Shown here one piece after another: positions 1-8,614 of a stretch of 18,321 nucleotides of DNA. Made by a program: the position numbers and the translations under genes. Source of the DNA: an uncultured Collinsella sp. (GTDB lineage Bacteria > Actinomycetota > Coriobacteriia > Coriobacteriales > Coriobacteriaceae); NCBI GenBank assembly GCA_900549195.1, contig URNK01000011.1, positions 1 to 18,321 on the forward strand. Reading direction: 5' to 3'. Every line of letters starts with the position of its first letter. Within the stretch, counting starts at the first letter, position 1. The notes beneath the pieces were generated by a model. The model was given only the letters and a program-made list of their open reading frames with translations. It did no database searches and was not told the origin of the DNA.

Positions 1-48
1 CGAGATGAGCGCTAGTCTCGTGGGCTCGGAGATGTGTATAAGAGACAG
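1..48 (+). other. Illumina Nextera P7 adapter remnant (artefact)
   Basis: This is not genomic DNA. Bases 1-6 (CGAGAT) match the end of the P7 oligo. Bases 7-14 (GAGCGCTA) sit where the i7 index belongs; the reverse complement, TAGCGCTC, is from memory the Nextera XT v2 index N723. Bases 15-29 (GTCTCGTGGGCTCGG) are the Nextera read-2 adapter, and 30-48 (AGATGTGTATAAGAGACAG) are the Tn5 mosaic end. An open frame runs from an ATG at base 5 through the adapter into the ABC gene, so the apparent N-terminus it would give is chimeric. Confidence 0.97.
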
Positions 49-520
<472 letters not shown>

Positions 521-532
521 GCGTCTCGGACG

Positions 533-549
533 TGGGACAATTGTGCCCA
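533..549. repeat. Small palindrome between the ABC gene and nth
   Basis: The sequence is TGGGACAATTGT-g-CCCA, a 16-bp palindrome broken by one extra G. It carries the GGGAC(A) core also seen in the hairpins at 5186-5209 and 14026-14056. It could be a short transcriptional hairpin or a degenerate dispersed repeat. It has no T-tract, so it is not a standard terminator. Confidence 0.45.
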
Positions 550-583
550 TAAGTTTATTGTGCCGTTGAGCCGAGGAGTCGTT

Positions 584-1249
584 ATGCCACGCGAGACCAA
601 TGCCGCCAAGCGCGAGCGCGCCATCGAGGTGTGTGAGCGCCTCAACCGTCGCTATGGCCCGGTCGAGTGCTTTTTGGACCACGAGAATCCCTTCCGCCTG
701 CTGATCGCGGTGCTGCTCTCGGCGCAAACGACCGATGCGCAGGTCAACAAGGTGACGCCGCGGCTGTTTGCCCAGTGGCCCACGCCCGAGGCCATGGCCG
801 GGGCGAGCGTGGCTGACGTGGCAGACACCATCAAGTCACTCGGCTTCTACAAGAGCAAAGCCAAGCATGCCGTCGAGGCCGCGCAGATGATCGTCGCCGA
901 CTATGGCGGCGAGGTGCCGGCCGACATGAAGGAACTCGTGAAGCTGCCGGGCGTGGGACGCAAGACGGCGAACATCGTGCTCAACGTGGGGTATGGCATC
1001 GTGGAGGGCATTGCGGTGGACACGCACGTCAACCGCATTGCGCACCGCCTGATGCTGAGTCCCAAGACGCATGCAAAGGAGCCGCTCAAGACCGAGCAGG
1101 ATTTGCTCAAGATTTTGCCGCACGAGTATTGGGAGTCGGTTAACCATCAGTGGATCACCTTCGGTCGCGAGGTCTGCGACGCCCGCAAACCCAAGTGTGA
1201 CGAGTGTCCGCTGGCAGATTTGTGCCCCAGCGTGCGCGTAGCGGGGTAG
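584..1249 (+). CDS. nth: Endonuclease III (DNA glycosylase/AP lyase)
   Basis: This is a 221-residue base-excision repair enzyme that removes oxidised pyrimidines and nicks the abasic site. The helix-hairpin-helix LPGVGRKTAN is at residues 121-130, with the catalytic lysine as K127. The catalytic aspartate is D146 in VDTHV. The C-terminal [4Fe-4S] ligands C198, C205, C208 and C214 have the family spacing C-x6-C-x2-C-x5-C. ATG 584 is preferred over the in-frame GTG at 560 because GAGGAG (573-578) sits 5 nt upstream. Length matches the family (E. coli Nth is 211). The gene is followed by a terminator at 1354, so it is not obviously co-transcribed with mfd. Confidence 0.96.
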   Translation: MPRETNAAKRERAIEVCERLNRRYGPVECFLDHENPFRLLIAVLLSAQTTDAQVNKVTPRLFAQWPTPEAMAGASVADVADTIKSLGFYKSKAKHAVEAAQMIVADYGGEVPADMKELVKLPGVGRKTANIVLNVGYGIVEGIAVDTHVNRIAHRLMLSPKTHAKEPLKTEQDLLKILPHEYWESVNHQWITFGREVCDARKPKCDECPLADLCPSVRVAG

Positions 1250-1353
1250 GGCGGAACGCATCTTCGTCTGGCGTTTTTTGCGGGGCTGGGTTTGCCCTTG
1301 AGCCGGAGTCCTCTCCATGCGCTACCATGACAGGCAATGAAATCCGCCGCATA

Positions 1354-1381
1354 CCCGCCGAGCTTGCCTCGGCGGGCTTTT
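1354..1381 (+). terminator. Rho-independent terminator after nth
   Basis: A perfect 9-bp stem, CCCGCCGAG (1354-1362) with CTCGGCGGG (1368-1376), encloses a 5-nt loop (CTTGC) and is followed by CTTTT. It lies only 26 bp before the mfd start codon, so it ends nth transcription or acts as a leader hairpin for mfd if the promoter lies upstream of it. Confidence 0.8.
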
Positions 1382-1406
1382 GGCGTTGCAATGCCGGAGG
1401 AACAGC

Positions 1407-4400
1407 ATGCTCATTCACCGAATAGCCGCGCAGCTCTACACTGCCGAGGCGCTGCAGACCGTCGAGGCCGGGCTCGATGCCGGCGAGGACGTGACGTTGG
1501 CCGTGTCGCAGTCGGGTCGCACGCTTATGGCGGCGGCCCAGTTTGCGCGCCGTCCGCGCCCCACGGTCTACATTGTGAGTGGCGAGGATGCGGCCGATCG
1601 CGCCGCGCGCAGCCTTGCCGCCTACGTGGGCCTAGCGCACGTGTGCCGTTTTCCCGAGCGCAAGGACTATCCGTGGCGCGAGCAGGCGCCCGACGACGCC
1701 GTGGTAGCGCAGCGATGCGAGGCCCTGGGACGCATCGTGCGCGGGGACAACTGCATCATGGTTGCCTCGGCTCGCGCGTTGCTGCGCTGCGTGCCGCCAG
1801 TCGAGAGCCGCTACTGGGAGTCCACGATCTTTGCGGTGGGCGAGGAGATTCCCTTTGACGAGGTGCCGCATCGCCTGGTGGGCATGGGCTACACCAATGC
1901 CGGCGCCGCCGACGCGCCCGGTCTGTTCCGCGTTCACGGCGACACCGTAGAGGTGTTCCCTGCGCAGGAAAAGGCGCCCGTGCGCATCGAGTTTTTCGGC
2001 GACGAGATTGACCGCATCCGCCGCATGGTGAGTTCAACGGGGCAGACCATCGGTAACGAGGACAGTATCGAGATCTTCCCCTGCCGTGAGCTGGCGCTTA
2101 CCGACGAGGCCGTCCACAACATGCATGTGGCGCTCTATCGCGCCAGCCAGGACGACAGCAAGTTGGCGGCGCTGCTCGAGATGGTGGATGCGCGCATCGT
2201 CACGCCCGAGCTCGATCGCTTTTTGCCGGTGATGTACGGCCAGACCGTGAGTCCGCTGTCGCATGTGAGCGGCAAGGCGCTCGTGGTGCTGTCCGAGCCG
2301 CGCTCGCTGTTCGATGACTGCCTGCGCGCCTACGAGGATATCGAGGCACGTGCCGGCGAGGCGGGGGTCGACCGTCTGGACGGCCTGTACGTGCGTGCCC
2401 AGCAGCTCGACTTTGGTTCCCAGCAACGCCTGAACTACGTGAGCCTGATCCGTGCCGGCGGTGCGGTGACGGCCGAGCTCAAGATTGAGCAGCCTGCCAT
2501 CGCAGGCTCGGATAACCGTTTTATGACGCGCATCCAGGAGGTTGTGGGCAAGCGCTACGCCTGCGTGTTTGCCATTCCCGACCGCGGCGCGCGCGAGTCG
2601 ATGGAGCTCACCTTTGGCGATGAGGGCATTACCTTTGAGGAATCGCTGACCGCGGCGCCCGAAAATGCCGGCGCTATCGGCGACCGCGTGCGCGTGGCAG
2701 CAGCGGATTCCGCCGACCGTACCGCACGCCAGGAGGCCCATGCTTCCATTCGCGAGCGTAAGGCCGACGCGCTCAACGCCCGCTCGCTCGAGGCGGGCGC
2801 GGCCCAGGCCGCCGCCGGTGCCGCCGTGCCCACCATCTCGCGCGGACGCGTGACCTTTGTCGATGCCGCCCTGCCGCAGGGCGTGGTGGTGCCCGATGCC
2901 AACCTGGCCGTGTTTTCGATCGCCGACCTCAACGCCCGCATGGACGCCAACCGCGCGCGCAGCCGCCGCAAGGTGGACATTACGCAGATTACCTTCCCGT
3001 TTAAGCCGGGCGACTACGTGGTGCACGCTACTCACGGCATCGCGCTCTTTAGCGAGATCGCGCGCCAGGAAGTGGGCGGCAAGGAGCGCGACTACTTTTT
3101 GCTGGAATATGCCGACGGCGACAAGCTCTACGTGCCGCTGGAGCAGGTCGACCGCATTACGCGCTACGTTGGTCCCGACGGCGACAAGCCGCGCCTGACC
3201 AGGCTCAACACCGCCGACTGGACGCGCGCCACCAACAAGGCGCGCAAGAACGCCAAAAAGCTGGCGTTTGACCTGGTCGACCTGTATACGCGCCGATCTT
3301 CGATTGCCGGTATCGCCTGCCCGCCCGACACGCCCGAGCAGATCGAGATGGAGGAGAGTTTCCCCTACGACGAGACGCGCGACCAGCTGGAGGCCATCGC
3401 CGATATCAAGGCCGACATGGAGGCGCCCAAGCCCATGGACCGCCTGCTGTGCGGCGACGTGGGCTTTGGCAAGACTGAGGTCGCTCTACGCGCGGCGTTC
3501 AAGTGCGTTGACTCCGGCCGCCAGGTCATGGTGCTCTGCCCCACGACCATTCTGGCCCAGCAGCACTACGAGACATTCTTTGAGCGCTTTGCCCCGTTTG
3601 GCCTGGAGGTCGAGGTGCTCAGCCGCTTCCGCACCCCGGCGCAGCAAAAGCGCGCGCTCAAGGCGTTTGCCGAGGGCACGATCGACGTGCTTATCGGCAC
3701 GCATCGTCTGCTTTCGGCCGATGTGAACCCCAAGAACCTGGGCCTGGTGATCATCGACGAGGAACAGCGCTTTGGTGTGCAGCACAAGGAGCAGCTCAAG
3801 AACCTGCGCGAGCAGATCGATGTGCTCACGCTCTCGGCAACGCCTATTCCGCGAACCATGCAGATGGCCACGAGTGGCGTGCGTGACATGAGCCTGATCA
3901 CTACGCCGCCGACCGGGCGCCGCCCCGTGATCGTGCACGTGGGGGAGTACGACCCCGACGTGGTGAGCGCGGCGATTCGTCTGGAAGTGGGCCGCGGTGG
4001 CCAGGTGTACTACGTGTCCAACCGTGTCAAGACCATCGACGACGCCGTGGCGCGCGTGCACGAGGCCGCGCCCGAGGCGCGCGTGGGTGTGGCGCACGGC
4101 AAGATGAGCCCGCGCGAGGTCGAGGATGTGATGATTGAGTTCGCGACCAAAAAGATCGACGTGCTCATCGCCACGACCATCGTGGAGAGCGGCATCGATA
4201 ACGCGACCGCCAACACGCTCATCATCGAGGACTCGCAGCGTCTTGGCCTGGCGCAGCTCTACCAGCTCAAGGGCCGTGTGGGTCGCTCTGCCACGCAGGC
4301 CTATGCGTACTTTATGTTCCCGGGTGAGCTGCCGCTCACCGAGGAGGCAACGGCGCGCCTGACCGCGCTTTCCGAGTTCCAGGACCTGGGCAGCGGCATG

Positions 4401-5039
4401 CGCATCGCCATGCGCGACCTGGAGATCCGTGGTGCCGGCTCGCTTATGGGCGCCGAGCAGCACGGCAACCTGTCGAGCGTGGGCTTTGACCTGTTTACGC
4501 AGATGCTGGGCCAGGCAGTGGCCGAGGCGCGCGGCGATGACGACGCCGGCGTGGAGGCGGCGAGCGTGGGCATCAACCTGCCGGCCGATTACTTCTTGTC
4601 CGAGGAGTACCTGCCGGCGGTGGATCAGCGCGTGCTGGTGTACCGTAAGCTCGCAGCGGCCGAGGACCTGGAGAGCATCGATGGGGTGCAGGAAGAGACC
4701 GAGGCCGCGCATGGCGAGCTGCCGTTGGCGGGACTCAACCTGTTCAATCGCGCACGCATCCGCATTCGCGGCGAGCGCCTGGGACTCGAGAGCGTCACGC
4801 TCAGCGGCGGTCGCATCACGTTTTTGGGCGTCGACGTGCCCAAGAAGGTGGCCTTTGAGCTTAAGACCCGCTATGGCGCGGTGAACTTTCCCAAGAGCCG
4901 CAAACTGTCGGTGCCCTACAAGGCGGGCGCCGGTGCGGGCAGCGGCCTGGGTCGTGGCCTCGACGCCAACGACGGCACCGGTCCCGTGGCCGCGGCACTC
5001 ATGCTGCTGCAGCAGCTGGGTGCCAGCGACGACGACTAA
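1407..5039 (+). CDS. mfd: Transcription-repair coupling factor
   Basis: A 1210-residue SF2 DNA translocase that removes RNA polymerase stalled at lesions and recruits UvrA. Visible parts, in order, are an N-terminal UvrB-homology module (FPERKDYPWREQ and LFRVHGDTVEVFPA regions), a CarD/RID-type RNA polymerase-binding domain beginning near residue 533 (KPGDYVVHATHGIALF), the helicase core with Walker A GDVGFGKT at 683-690 and a DEEQ box at 784-787, LSATPIPRTM, the second RecA lobe (TTIVESGIDN, QLKGRVGRS), and the C-terminal TRCF domain (DYFLSEEYLPAVDQRVLVYRKLA). ATG 1407 is chosen because GGAGGA (1396-1401) lies 5 nt upstream; the frame is open further upstream but without a ribosome site. It is slightly longer than E. 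coli Mfd (1148) because of a linker near residues 440-490 and a Gly-rich C-terminal insert. Confidence 0.97.
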   Translation: MLIHRIAAQLYTAEALQTVEAGLDAGEDVTLAVSQSGRTLMAAAQFARRPRPTVYIVSGEDAADRAARSLAAYVGLAHVCRFPERKDYPWREQAPDDAVVAQRCEALGRIVRGDNCIMVASARALLRCVPPVESRYWESTIFAVGEEIPFDEVPHRLVGMGYTNAGAADAPGLFRVHGDTVEVFPAQEKAPVRIEFFGDEIDRIRRMVSSTGQTIGNEDSIEIFPCRELALTDEAVHNMHVALYRASQDDSKLAALLEMVDARIVTPELDRFLPVMYGQTVSPLSHVSGKALVVLSEPRSLFDDCLRAYEDIEARAGEAGVDRLDGLYVRAQQLDFGSQQRLNYVSLIRAGGAVTAELKIEQPAIAGSDNRFMTRIQEVVGKRYACVFAIPDRGARESMELTFGDEGITFEESLTAAPENAGAIGDRVRVAAADSADRTARQEAHASIRERKADALNARSLEAGAAQAAAGAAVPTISRGRVTFVDAALPQGVVVPDANLAVFSIADLNARMDANRARSRRKVDITQITFPFKPGDYVVHATHGIALFSEIARQEVGGKERDYFLLEYADGDKLYVPLEQVDRITRYVGPDGDKPRLTRLNTADWTRATNKARKNAKKLAFDLVDLYTRRSSIAGIACPPDTPEQIEMEESFPYDETRDQLEAIADIKADMEAPKPMDRLLCGDVGFGKTEVALRAAFKCVDSGRQVMVLCPTTILAQQHYETFFERFAPFGLEVEVLSRFRTPAQQKRALKAFAEGTIDVLIGTHRLLSADVNPKNLGLVIIDEEQRFGVQHKEQLKNLREQIDVLTLSATPIPRTMQMATSGVRDMSLITTPPTGRRPVIVHVGEYDPDVVSAAIRLEVGRGGQVYYVSNRVKTIDDAVARVHEAAPEARVGVAHGKMSPREVEDVMIEFATKKIDVLIATTIVESGIDNATANTLIIEDSQRLGLAQLYQLKGRVGRSATQAYAYFMFPGELPLTEEATARLTALSEFQDLGSGMRIAMRDLEIRGAGSLMGAEQHGNLSSVGFDLFTQMLGQAVAEARGDDDAGVEAASVGINLPADYFLSEEYLPAVDQRVLVYRKLAAAEDLESIDGVQEETEAAHGELPLAGLNLFNRARIRIRGERLGLESVTLSGGRITFLGVDVPKKVAFELKTRYGAVNFPKSRKLSVPYKAGAGAGSGLGRGLDANDGTGPVAAALMLLQQLGASDDD

Positions 5040-5053
5040 CGGGTCGACGCTGC

Positions 5054-5151
5054 AAACGCTCCATTTGGGCAATCTGACCCTCACTCGTCGGTCGCGTATG
5101 CAAGTACGCTTCCCTCCTCCTTCGGGCCACCTTGCCACAAATGGAACGTTT
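5054..5151. repeat. Imperfect long inverted repeat after mfd
   Basis: The left arm at 5054-5072 and the right arm at 5132-5151 are inverted copies differing by one substitution and one inserted base. The loop is 59 nt and contains a further small hairpin, GCGTA (5094-5098) with TACGC (5105-5109). It lies just after the mfd stop. The outer arms and internal structure resemble a small dispersed palindromic element. There is no T-tract after it, so termination is only one possibility. Confidence 0.5.
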
Positions 5152-5185
5152 TCGCTCACTTATACTCAACCTGTAAGGGTATTTA

Positions 5186-5209
5186 TGGGACAAAGCTATC
5201 TTTGCCCCA
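5186..5209 (+). repeat. Leader hairpin upstream of the PAP2 gene
   Basis: TGGGACAAAG (5186-5195) and CTTTGCCCCA (5200-5209) pair at 9 of 10 positions around a CTAT loop, 41 bp before the start codon. A possible -10 box, TATACT (5161-5166), lies upstream without a clear -35. If that promoter is used, the hairpin falls in the 5' leader. Confidence 0.35.
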
Positions 5210-5250
5210 CCACGTTGCGGGTCGACCCTTCGCCCGACCGAAAGGAAAGC

Positions 5251-6114
5251 ATGTTCGGATACATCTATAAGAAAGATGTCGCCATTATCGCGGTTGTCCT
5301 GTGCCTTTGTCTGGGCGTGGGCAGTTTCTTCGATTATCAGATCTCGAGCGCGCTGTTCAATATCGGCAGCATGTACGGTCGCTTTATCGAGGCCGCCGGC
5401 GAGCTGCCGTTCGAGCTGACGGCGAGCGTCGCGGGCGTTATGCTCGTACGCGCGGTGCGTCCCGACTCCAGGGGGAGCAAATGGCTCGCCGTGCTCGGCA
5501 TTCTCGTCAACGTTGGCCTGGCCGGCTACGAGATCGTTTCGTCCCTGCGGGTTGGCGGCAAACTCATCGCGGTTCAGTTGGTACTGACGTTTGCGCTGGT
5601 GATCGCCGCCAACCTTATCGTCTATCGCCTCACGCGCGCGACTGAGCCCGACGAGCTTACGCGCTGGGCGTTGATGGTGCTTGCCGTGTGGGTCGCTCAG
5701 GCCATTATCCTCAACGTGATCGTCAAGCCGCTGTGGTCGCGTCCGCGCATGCGCGTGATCGAGGTCACACCGGGGCTCAATTTTCAGCCGTGGTGGGTGA
5801 TCGGCAACCCCGACAAGTGGAGTTATATTGCGGCCGGCGTAATCAAGGACGGCTTTAAGTCGTTCGCGAGCGGGCACACCGCGCATGCGGCGATCGGTCT
5901 TATGCTCGCCGGACTTCCCGCGGTGGCCTTTAAGGAAAAGCCCTCGCGCCGGCGGGTGGTCTTTTGGACGGCGGCTGTGGTCGCGGCGCTCGTCGCCTTT
6001 GGCCGTATCGTGATCGGGGCGCACTTTTTGAGTGACGTGAGCTGCGGCTTTGCCCTGGTGCTGGCGCTTGAGTGCCTTGCCGCGCACATTGCCTATCCGC
6101 ACGGCGTACAATAG
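5251..6114 (+). CDS. PAP2-family membrane phosphatase
   Basis: A 287-residue integral membrane protein with about six to seven hydrophobic segments. It carries the type-2 phosphatidic acid phosphatase signature: K159..R164-P165 (KPLWSRPR, a shortened first motif), S207-G208-H209 in SFASGHT, and R252-x5-H258-x3-D262 in GRIVIGAHFLSDV. H209 and H258 are the expected nucleophile and acid/base residues. Family members dephosphorylate lipid phosphates such as phosphatidic acid or undecaprenyl pyrophosphate at the outer face of the membrane; the substrate here cannot be told. ATG 5251 follows AAAGGAAAG (5241-5249). The gene stands 45 bp before the aldolase-like gene and may be co-transcribed with it, but the functions are not clearly linked. 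Confidence 0.88.
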   Translation: MFGYIYKKDVAIIAVVLCLCLGVGSFFDYQISSALFNIGSMYGRFIEAAGELPFELTASVAGVMLVRAVRPDSRGSKWLAVLGILVNVGLAGYEIVSSLRVGGKLIAVQLVLTFALVIAANLIVYRLTRATEPDELTRWALMVLAVWVAQAIILNVIVKPLWSRPRMRVIEVTPGLNFQPWWVIGNPDKWSYIAAGVIKDGFKSFASGHTAHAAIGLMLAGLPAVAFKEKPSRRRVVFWTAAVVAALVAFGRIVIGAHFLSDVSCGFALVLALECLAAHIAYPHGVQ

Positions 6115-6159
6115 CCCCGTTTGAATCATCTGGCCGATACCCGGTAAGAGAGGATTGCC

Positions 6160-7185
6160 ATGCTCGCGTTCAACAACGATTATTCCCACGGCGCACACCC
6201 GGCGGTGCTGCAGGCGCTCGTCGATACCAACATGGAGCCGCAGCCCGGCTACGGTACCGATGCGCATACCGAGTGCGCCAAGCAACTTATCCGCGAGGCC
6301 TGCCAGGCCCCCGATGCCGACGTGTTTTTTCTGGTGGGCGGCACGCAGGCCAACGCGACGGTGATTGATATGCTGCTCGCGCCCTACCAGGGCGTTGTTG
6401 CCGCCGAGACCGGTCATGTTGCCTGCCACGAGGCGGGCGCCATCGAGTTTGGCGGCCACAAGGTGCTCACCATCCCCGGCTACGAGGGCAAGATGCACGC
6501 CGAGGATCTCGAGAACTATATCCAGGTGTTCTACGAAAACGAGAGCTACGAGCACACGGTGTTCCCGGGCGCCGTGTACGTGAGCCTATCGACTGAGTAC
6601 GGCACGCTGTACTCCAAGGCCGAGCTCGCGGCGATTCACGCGGTGTGCCAGAAGCGCGAGATTCCGCTGTTTGTGGATGGCGCCCGCCTGGCCTATGCGC
6701 TGGCGGCCGATGAGTGCGACATTACCCTGTCCGAGCTGGCGCAGCTATGCGACGTGTTCTACATCGGCGGCACCAAGTGCGGCGCGCTTTGCGGCGAGGC
6801 CGTGGTGTTTTGCGGCATGCACGCCCCGGCGCATCCCATTCCGCGTATTAAGCAGCATGGCGCACTGCTTGCCAAGGGCCGCCTGACGGGCGTGCAGTTT
6901 GAGGCTCTTTTTACCGATGGCCTGTATTTTGAGATTGGTCGCCAGGCGATTGAAACCGCGCAGGCGCTTCGTCGCGTGCTGCACGAGCGCGGCTACCAGT
7001 TCTTCTTGGAGACGCCGACCAACCAGCAGTTCGTGATTCTGCCCAACGAGGACATGGCCCGCATTCGCGAGCATGCGGCGATCGAGTACTGGGAAAAGTA
7101 CGACGATACCCACACGGTGGTGCGTTTTTGCACCAGCTGGGCCACGACGCAGGAGGATATCGACGCGTTGGCGGCTGTCCTGTAG
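6160..7185 (+). CDS. Low-specificity L-threonine aldolase-like PLP enzyme
   Basis: A 341-residue fold-type I PLP enzyme of the threonine aldolase / beta-eliminating lyase family, which cleaves L-threonine or allo-threonine to glycine and acetaldehyde. Visible features are the N-terminal FNNDYSHGAHPAVLQAL, the cofactor phosphate-binding loop GGTQAN (60-65), H90 in the ring-stacking position (ETGHVACHEAG), D173 of VDGARL contacting the pyridine nitrogen, and the Schiff-base lysine K206 in YIGGTKCGALCGEA. Length is typical of the family. ATG 6160 is preceded by GAGAGGA about 6 nt upstream. A strong terminator follows 18 bp after the stop. The specific substrate is not certain because related aldolases act on other beta-hydroxy amino acids. 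Confidence 0.88.
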   Translation: MLAFNNDYSHGAHPAVLQALVDTNMEPQPGYGTDAHTECAKQLIREACQAPDADVFFLVGGTQANATVIDMLLAPYQGVVAAETGHVACHEAGAIEFGGHKVLTIPGYEGKMHAEDLENYIQVFYENESYEHTVFPGAVYVSLSTEYGTLYSKAELAAIHAVCQKREIPLFVDGARLAYALAADECDITLSELAQLCDVFYIGGTKCGALCGEAVVFCGMHAPAHPIPRIKQHGALLAKGRLTGVQFEALFTDGLYFEIGRQAIETAQALRRVLHERGYQFFLETPTNQQFVILPNEDMARIREHAAIEYWEKYDDTHTVVRFCTSWATTQEDIDALAAVL

Positions 7186-7202
7186 CCTGATGTAATGACA
7201 AG

Positions 7203-7248
7203 GGGCCGCCCCGCGCCTGAGCTTGGCGCAGGGCGGCCTTTGCTTTTG
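7203..7248 (+). terminator. Strong rho-independent terminator after the aldolase gene
   Basis: GGCCGCCC (7204-7211) pairs with GGGCGGCC (7231-7238), and the inner stem GCGCC (7213-7217) pairs with GGCGC (7225-7229). One C/A mismatch separates the stems, the loop is 7 nt, and TTTGCTTTT follows. It separates the aldolase gene from the acetyltransferase. Confidence 0.85.
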
Positions 7249-7263
7249 GGGGAGAAGGGTTGT

Positions 7264-7854
7264 ATGACAGAGATGTCCGAGCCGACGATTCGCCTGGCGA
7301 CGCCCGATGATGCGCCGGCGTTGCTTGCCATCTATGAGCCGTATGTGCGCCAGACGGCGATTACCTGCGAATATGAGGTGCCGAGCGTTGAGGAGTTCGC
7401 CGGGCGCATCGAGCGTACGCTCAAGCGCTATCCATATTTGGTGATGGAGTTGGACGGGCGTCCGGTAGGCTATGCCTACGTGAGTCCGCTTAACAGCCGC
7501 GAGGCATACGACTGGTCGGTCGAGACGTCGATCTACCTGGCACGCGATGTGCGCCATGGCGGGCTGGGTCGCAAGCTGCACGACGCGCTCAAGCAATGCC
7601 TGGTCGCAATGGGCGTCACCAACATGTGCGCCCTCATCGCCGTGCCGCACGATAAGGACGACGAGTACCTGACGCACAACAGTCAGGATTTCCATGCCCA
7701 TATGGGATATCGCCTGGTGGGCGCCTTCGACCGCTGCGCCCAAAAGTTCGGCCGCTGGTACGACATGTGCTGGATGGAGCTGGTCCTAGCCGAGCGCACG
7801 CCCAACCAACCCAAACCAACCTGGTTTCCCGACCTCCCCAAACCTACCATTTAG
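7264..7854 (+). CDS. GNAT N-acetyltransferase, phosphinothricin acetyltransferase-like
   Basis: A 196-residue GCN5-related acetyltransferase. The N-terminal IRLATPDDAPALLAIYEPYV, the ITCEYEVPSVEEF region and the C-terminal FHAHMGYRLVGAFDRCAQKFGRWYD resemble the COG1247 / phosphinothricin acetyltransferase group. The acetyl-CoA pyrophosphate loop is RHGGLGRKL (near residues 98-106). The physiological substrate is unknown; such enzymes acetylate small amines or amino acids. The start ATG 7264 follows GGGGGAGAAGGG; a second in-frame ATG at 7273 is possible. The last 18 or so residues are Pro-rich (TPNQPKPTWFPDLPKPTI), extend past the normal family end and are encoded by a palindromic/dispersed repeat, so the tail is probably a repeat-derived extension. 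The gene converges on the GntR gene 21 bp away. Confidence 0.85.
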   Translation: MTEMSEPTIRLATPDDAPALLAIYEPYVRQTAITCEYEVPSVEEFAGRIERTLKRYPYLVMELDGRPVGYAYVSPLNSREAYDWSVETSIYLARDVRHGGLGRKLHDALKQCLVAMGVTNMCALIAVPHDKDDEYLTHNSQDFHAHMGYRLVGAFDRCAQKFGRWYDMCWMELVLAERTPNQPKPTWFPDLPKPTI

Positions 7855-7877
7855 GGACAGGTTTATTTTGGCAGGTT
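7836..7877 (-). repeat. Dispersed repeat copy 1, spanning two convergent stop codons
   Basis: AACCTACC (7841-7848) and GGCAGGTT (7870-7877) form an 8-bp stem with one mismatch. The 14-mer CAGGTTTATTTTGG (7858-7871) is an exact reverse complement of 15247-15260 in copy 2. The element covers the GNAT stop (7852-7854) and reaches the GntR stop (7876-7878), so it may serve as a shared bidirectional terminator. A further small palindrome, AAACCA...TGGTTT (7813-7827), lies just upstream in the GNAT tail. Confidence 0.6.
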
Positions 7878-8598
7878 AGCCGATGGGCTCGGTGTATTTG
7901 GCGCGGTCGGTGCGCTGGATGCGCTTGGAGACGTGGAGCGGGCGGCCGTCGGTGTCGTAGACGTAGTCGGTGATTAGGATCAACGCCTGCCCGCGCTCAA
8001 CGTTGAGCAAAAACGCCTCGTTTTGCGAGGCGTAGCACACCTCAAAGGTCTTATGCCCCTGTGCCGGCGCGCGATGGAACTCCTGTCGCAGCGTGGCGTA
8101 GAGCGAACCGTTAATATCGCGATCGATGAGCGCCTCGAAGCTTGGCGGCAGGTAGGTGGTCTCCAGGCACAGCGGCGCGTCGTCCAGGTAGCGCAGGCGG
8201 ACAAGTTTGACGAGCTTGCTGCCCACGGCGGCGTCAAAGAACTTAGCTATGCTGCCGGCCGCCTTGGCAAAGCCCGAGTCCACGGTGCGCGTGGTGGGCT
8301 TCATGCCCTGGCCTTCGACCTGCTTGGTATAGCTCGAAAACACCAGGTTGTTCTCGTGGAGCGCGGGCGTGTCGGCCACAAAGGCGCCACGCCCGCGCTC
8401 GGTGCGAACCAGGCCCTCATCAACGAGCACCTTAAGGGCGTGGCGCACGGTGCTGCGCGACAGCCCCGATTCGTCCATGAGCTCCATCTCGGACGGCAGC
8501 TTGTCTCCGCGTGCGTAGATGCCGGCGGCGATGCGGTCGCGAAGCGTGCCCGCCAAGCGCTCGTATTGGCTCAGTTTCTTTTTAGATGAAGCGTTCAT
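7876..8598 (-). CDS. GntR/HutC-family transcriptional regulator (proximal)
   Basis: A 240-residue repressor-type regulator. The winged helix-turn-helix spans about residues 10-75 (LPSEMELMDESGLSRSTVRHALKVLVDEGLVRTERGRGAFV, whose core is SRSTVRHAL). The rest is a UTRA-type ligand-binding domain (FEVCYASQNEAFLLNVERGQALILITDYVYDTDGRPLHVSK), which in HutC relatives senses sugar phosphates or amino-acid derivatives. It is transcribed divergently from the first SIS gene across a 205-bp region holding TAACTTGTATGC-type repeats, the usual arrangement for a local autoregulated repressor of that gene. The start ATG has only a weak ribosome site (AGGCTGAT). The effector is unknown; a phosphorylated Amadori compound is a reasonable inference from the neighbours. 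Confidence 0.92.
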   Translation of the reverse strand: MNASSKKKLSQYERLAGTLRDRIAAGIYARGDKLPSEMELMDESGLSRSTVRHALKVLVDEGLVRTERGRGAFVADTPALHENNLVFSSYTKQVEGQGMKPTTRTVDSGFAKAAGSIAKFFDAAVGSKLVKLVRLRYLDDAPLCLETTYLPPSFEALIDRDINGSLYATLRQEFHRAPAQGHKTFEVCYASQNEAFLLNVERGQALILITDYVYDTDGRPLHVSKRIQRTDRAKYTEPIG

Positions 8599-8614
8599 GC
8601 GATCAGCCTGTATC

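Noticed and set aside
3486..5159. A 557-residue open frame on the minus strand opposite mfd.
   Set aside because: It lies antisense to a clear mfd, is His/Arg-rich with no recognisable domain, and is typical of shadow frames in high-GC DNA.
4999..6555. A 518-residue minus-strand open frame across the PAP2 gene and the start of the aldolase gene.
   Set aside because: The + strand genes carry conserved catalytic motifs and ribosome sites; the antisense frame has neither.
7264..7854. Reading the GNAT gene as a specific herbicide (phosphinothricin) resistance gene.
   Set aside because: The similarity is at family level; such proteins acetylate many amines and nothing here fixes the substrate.
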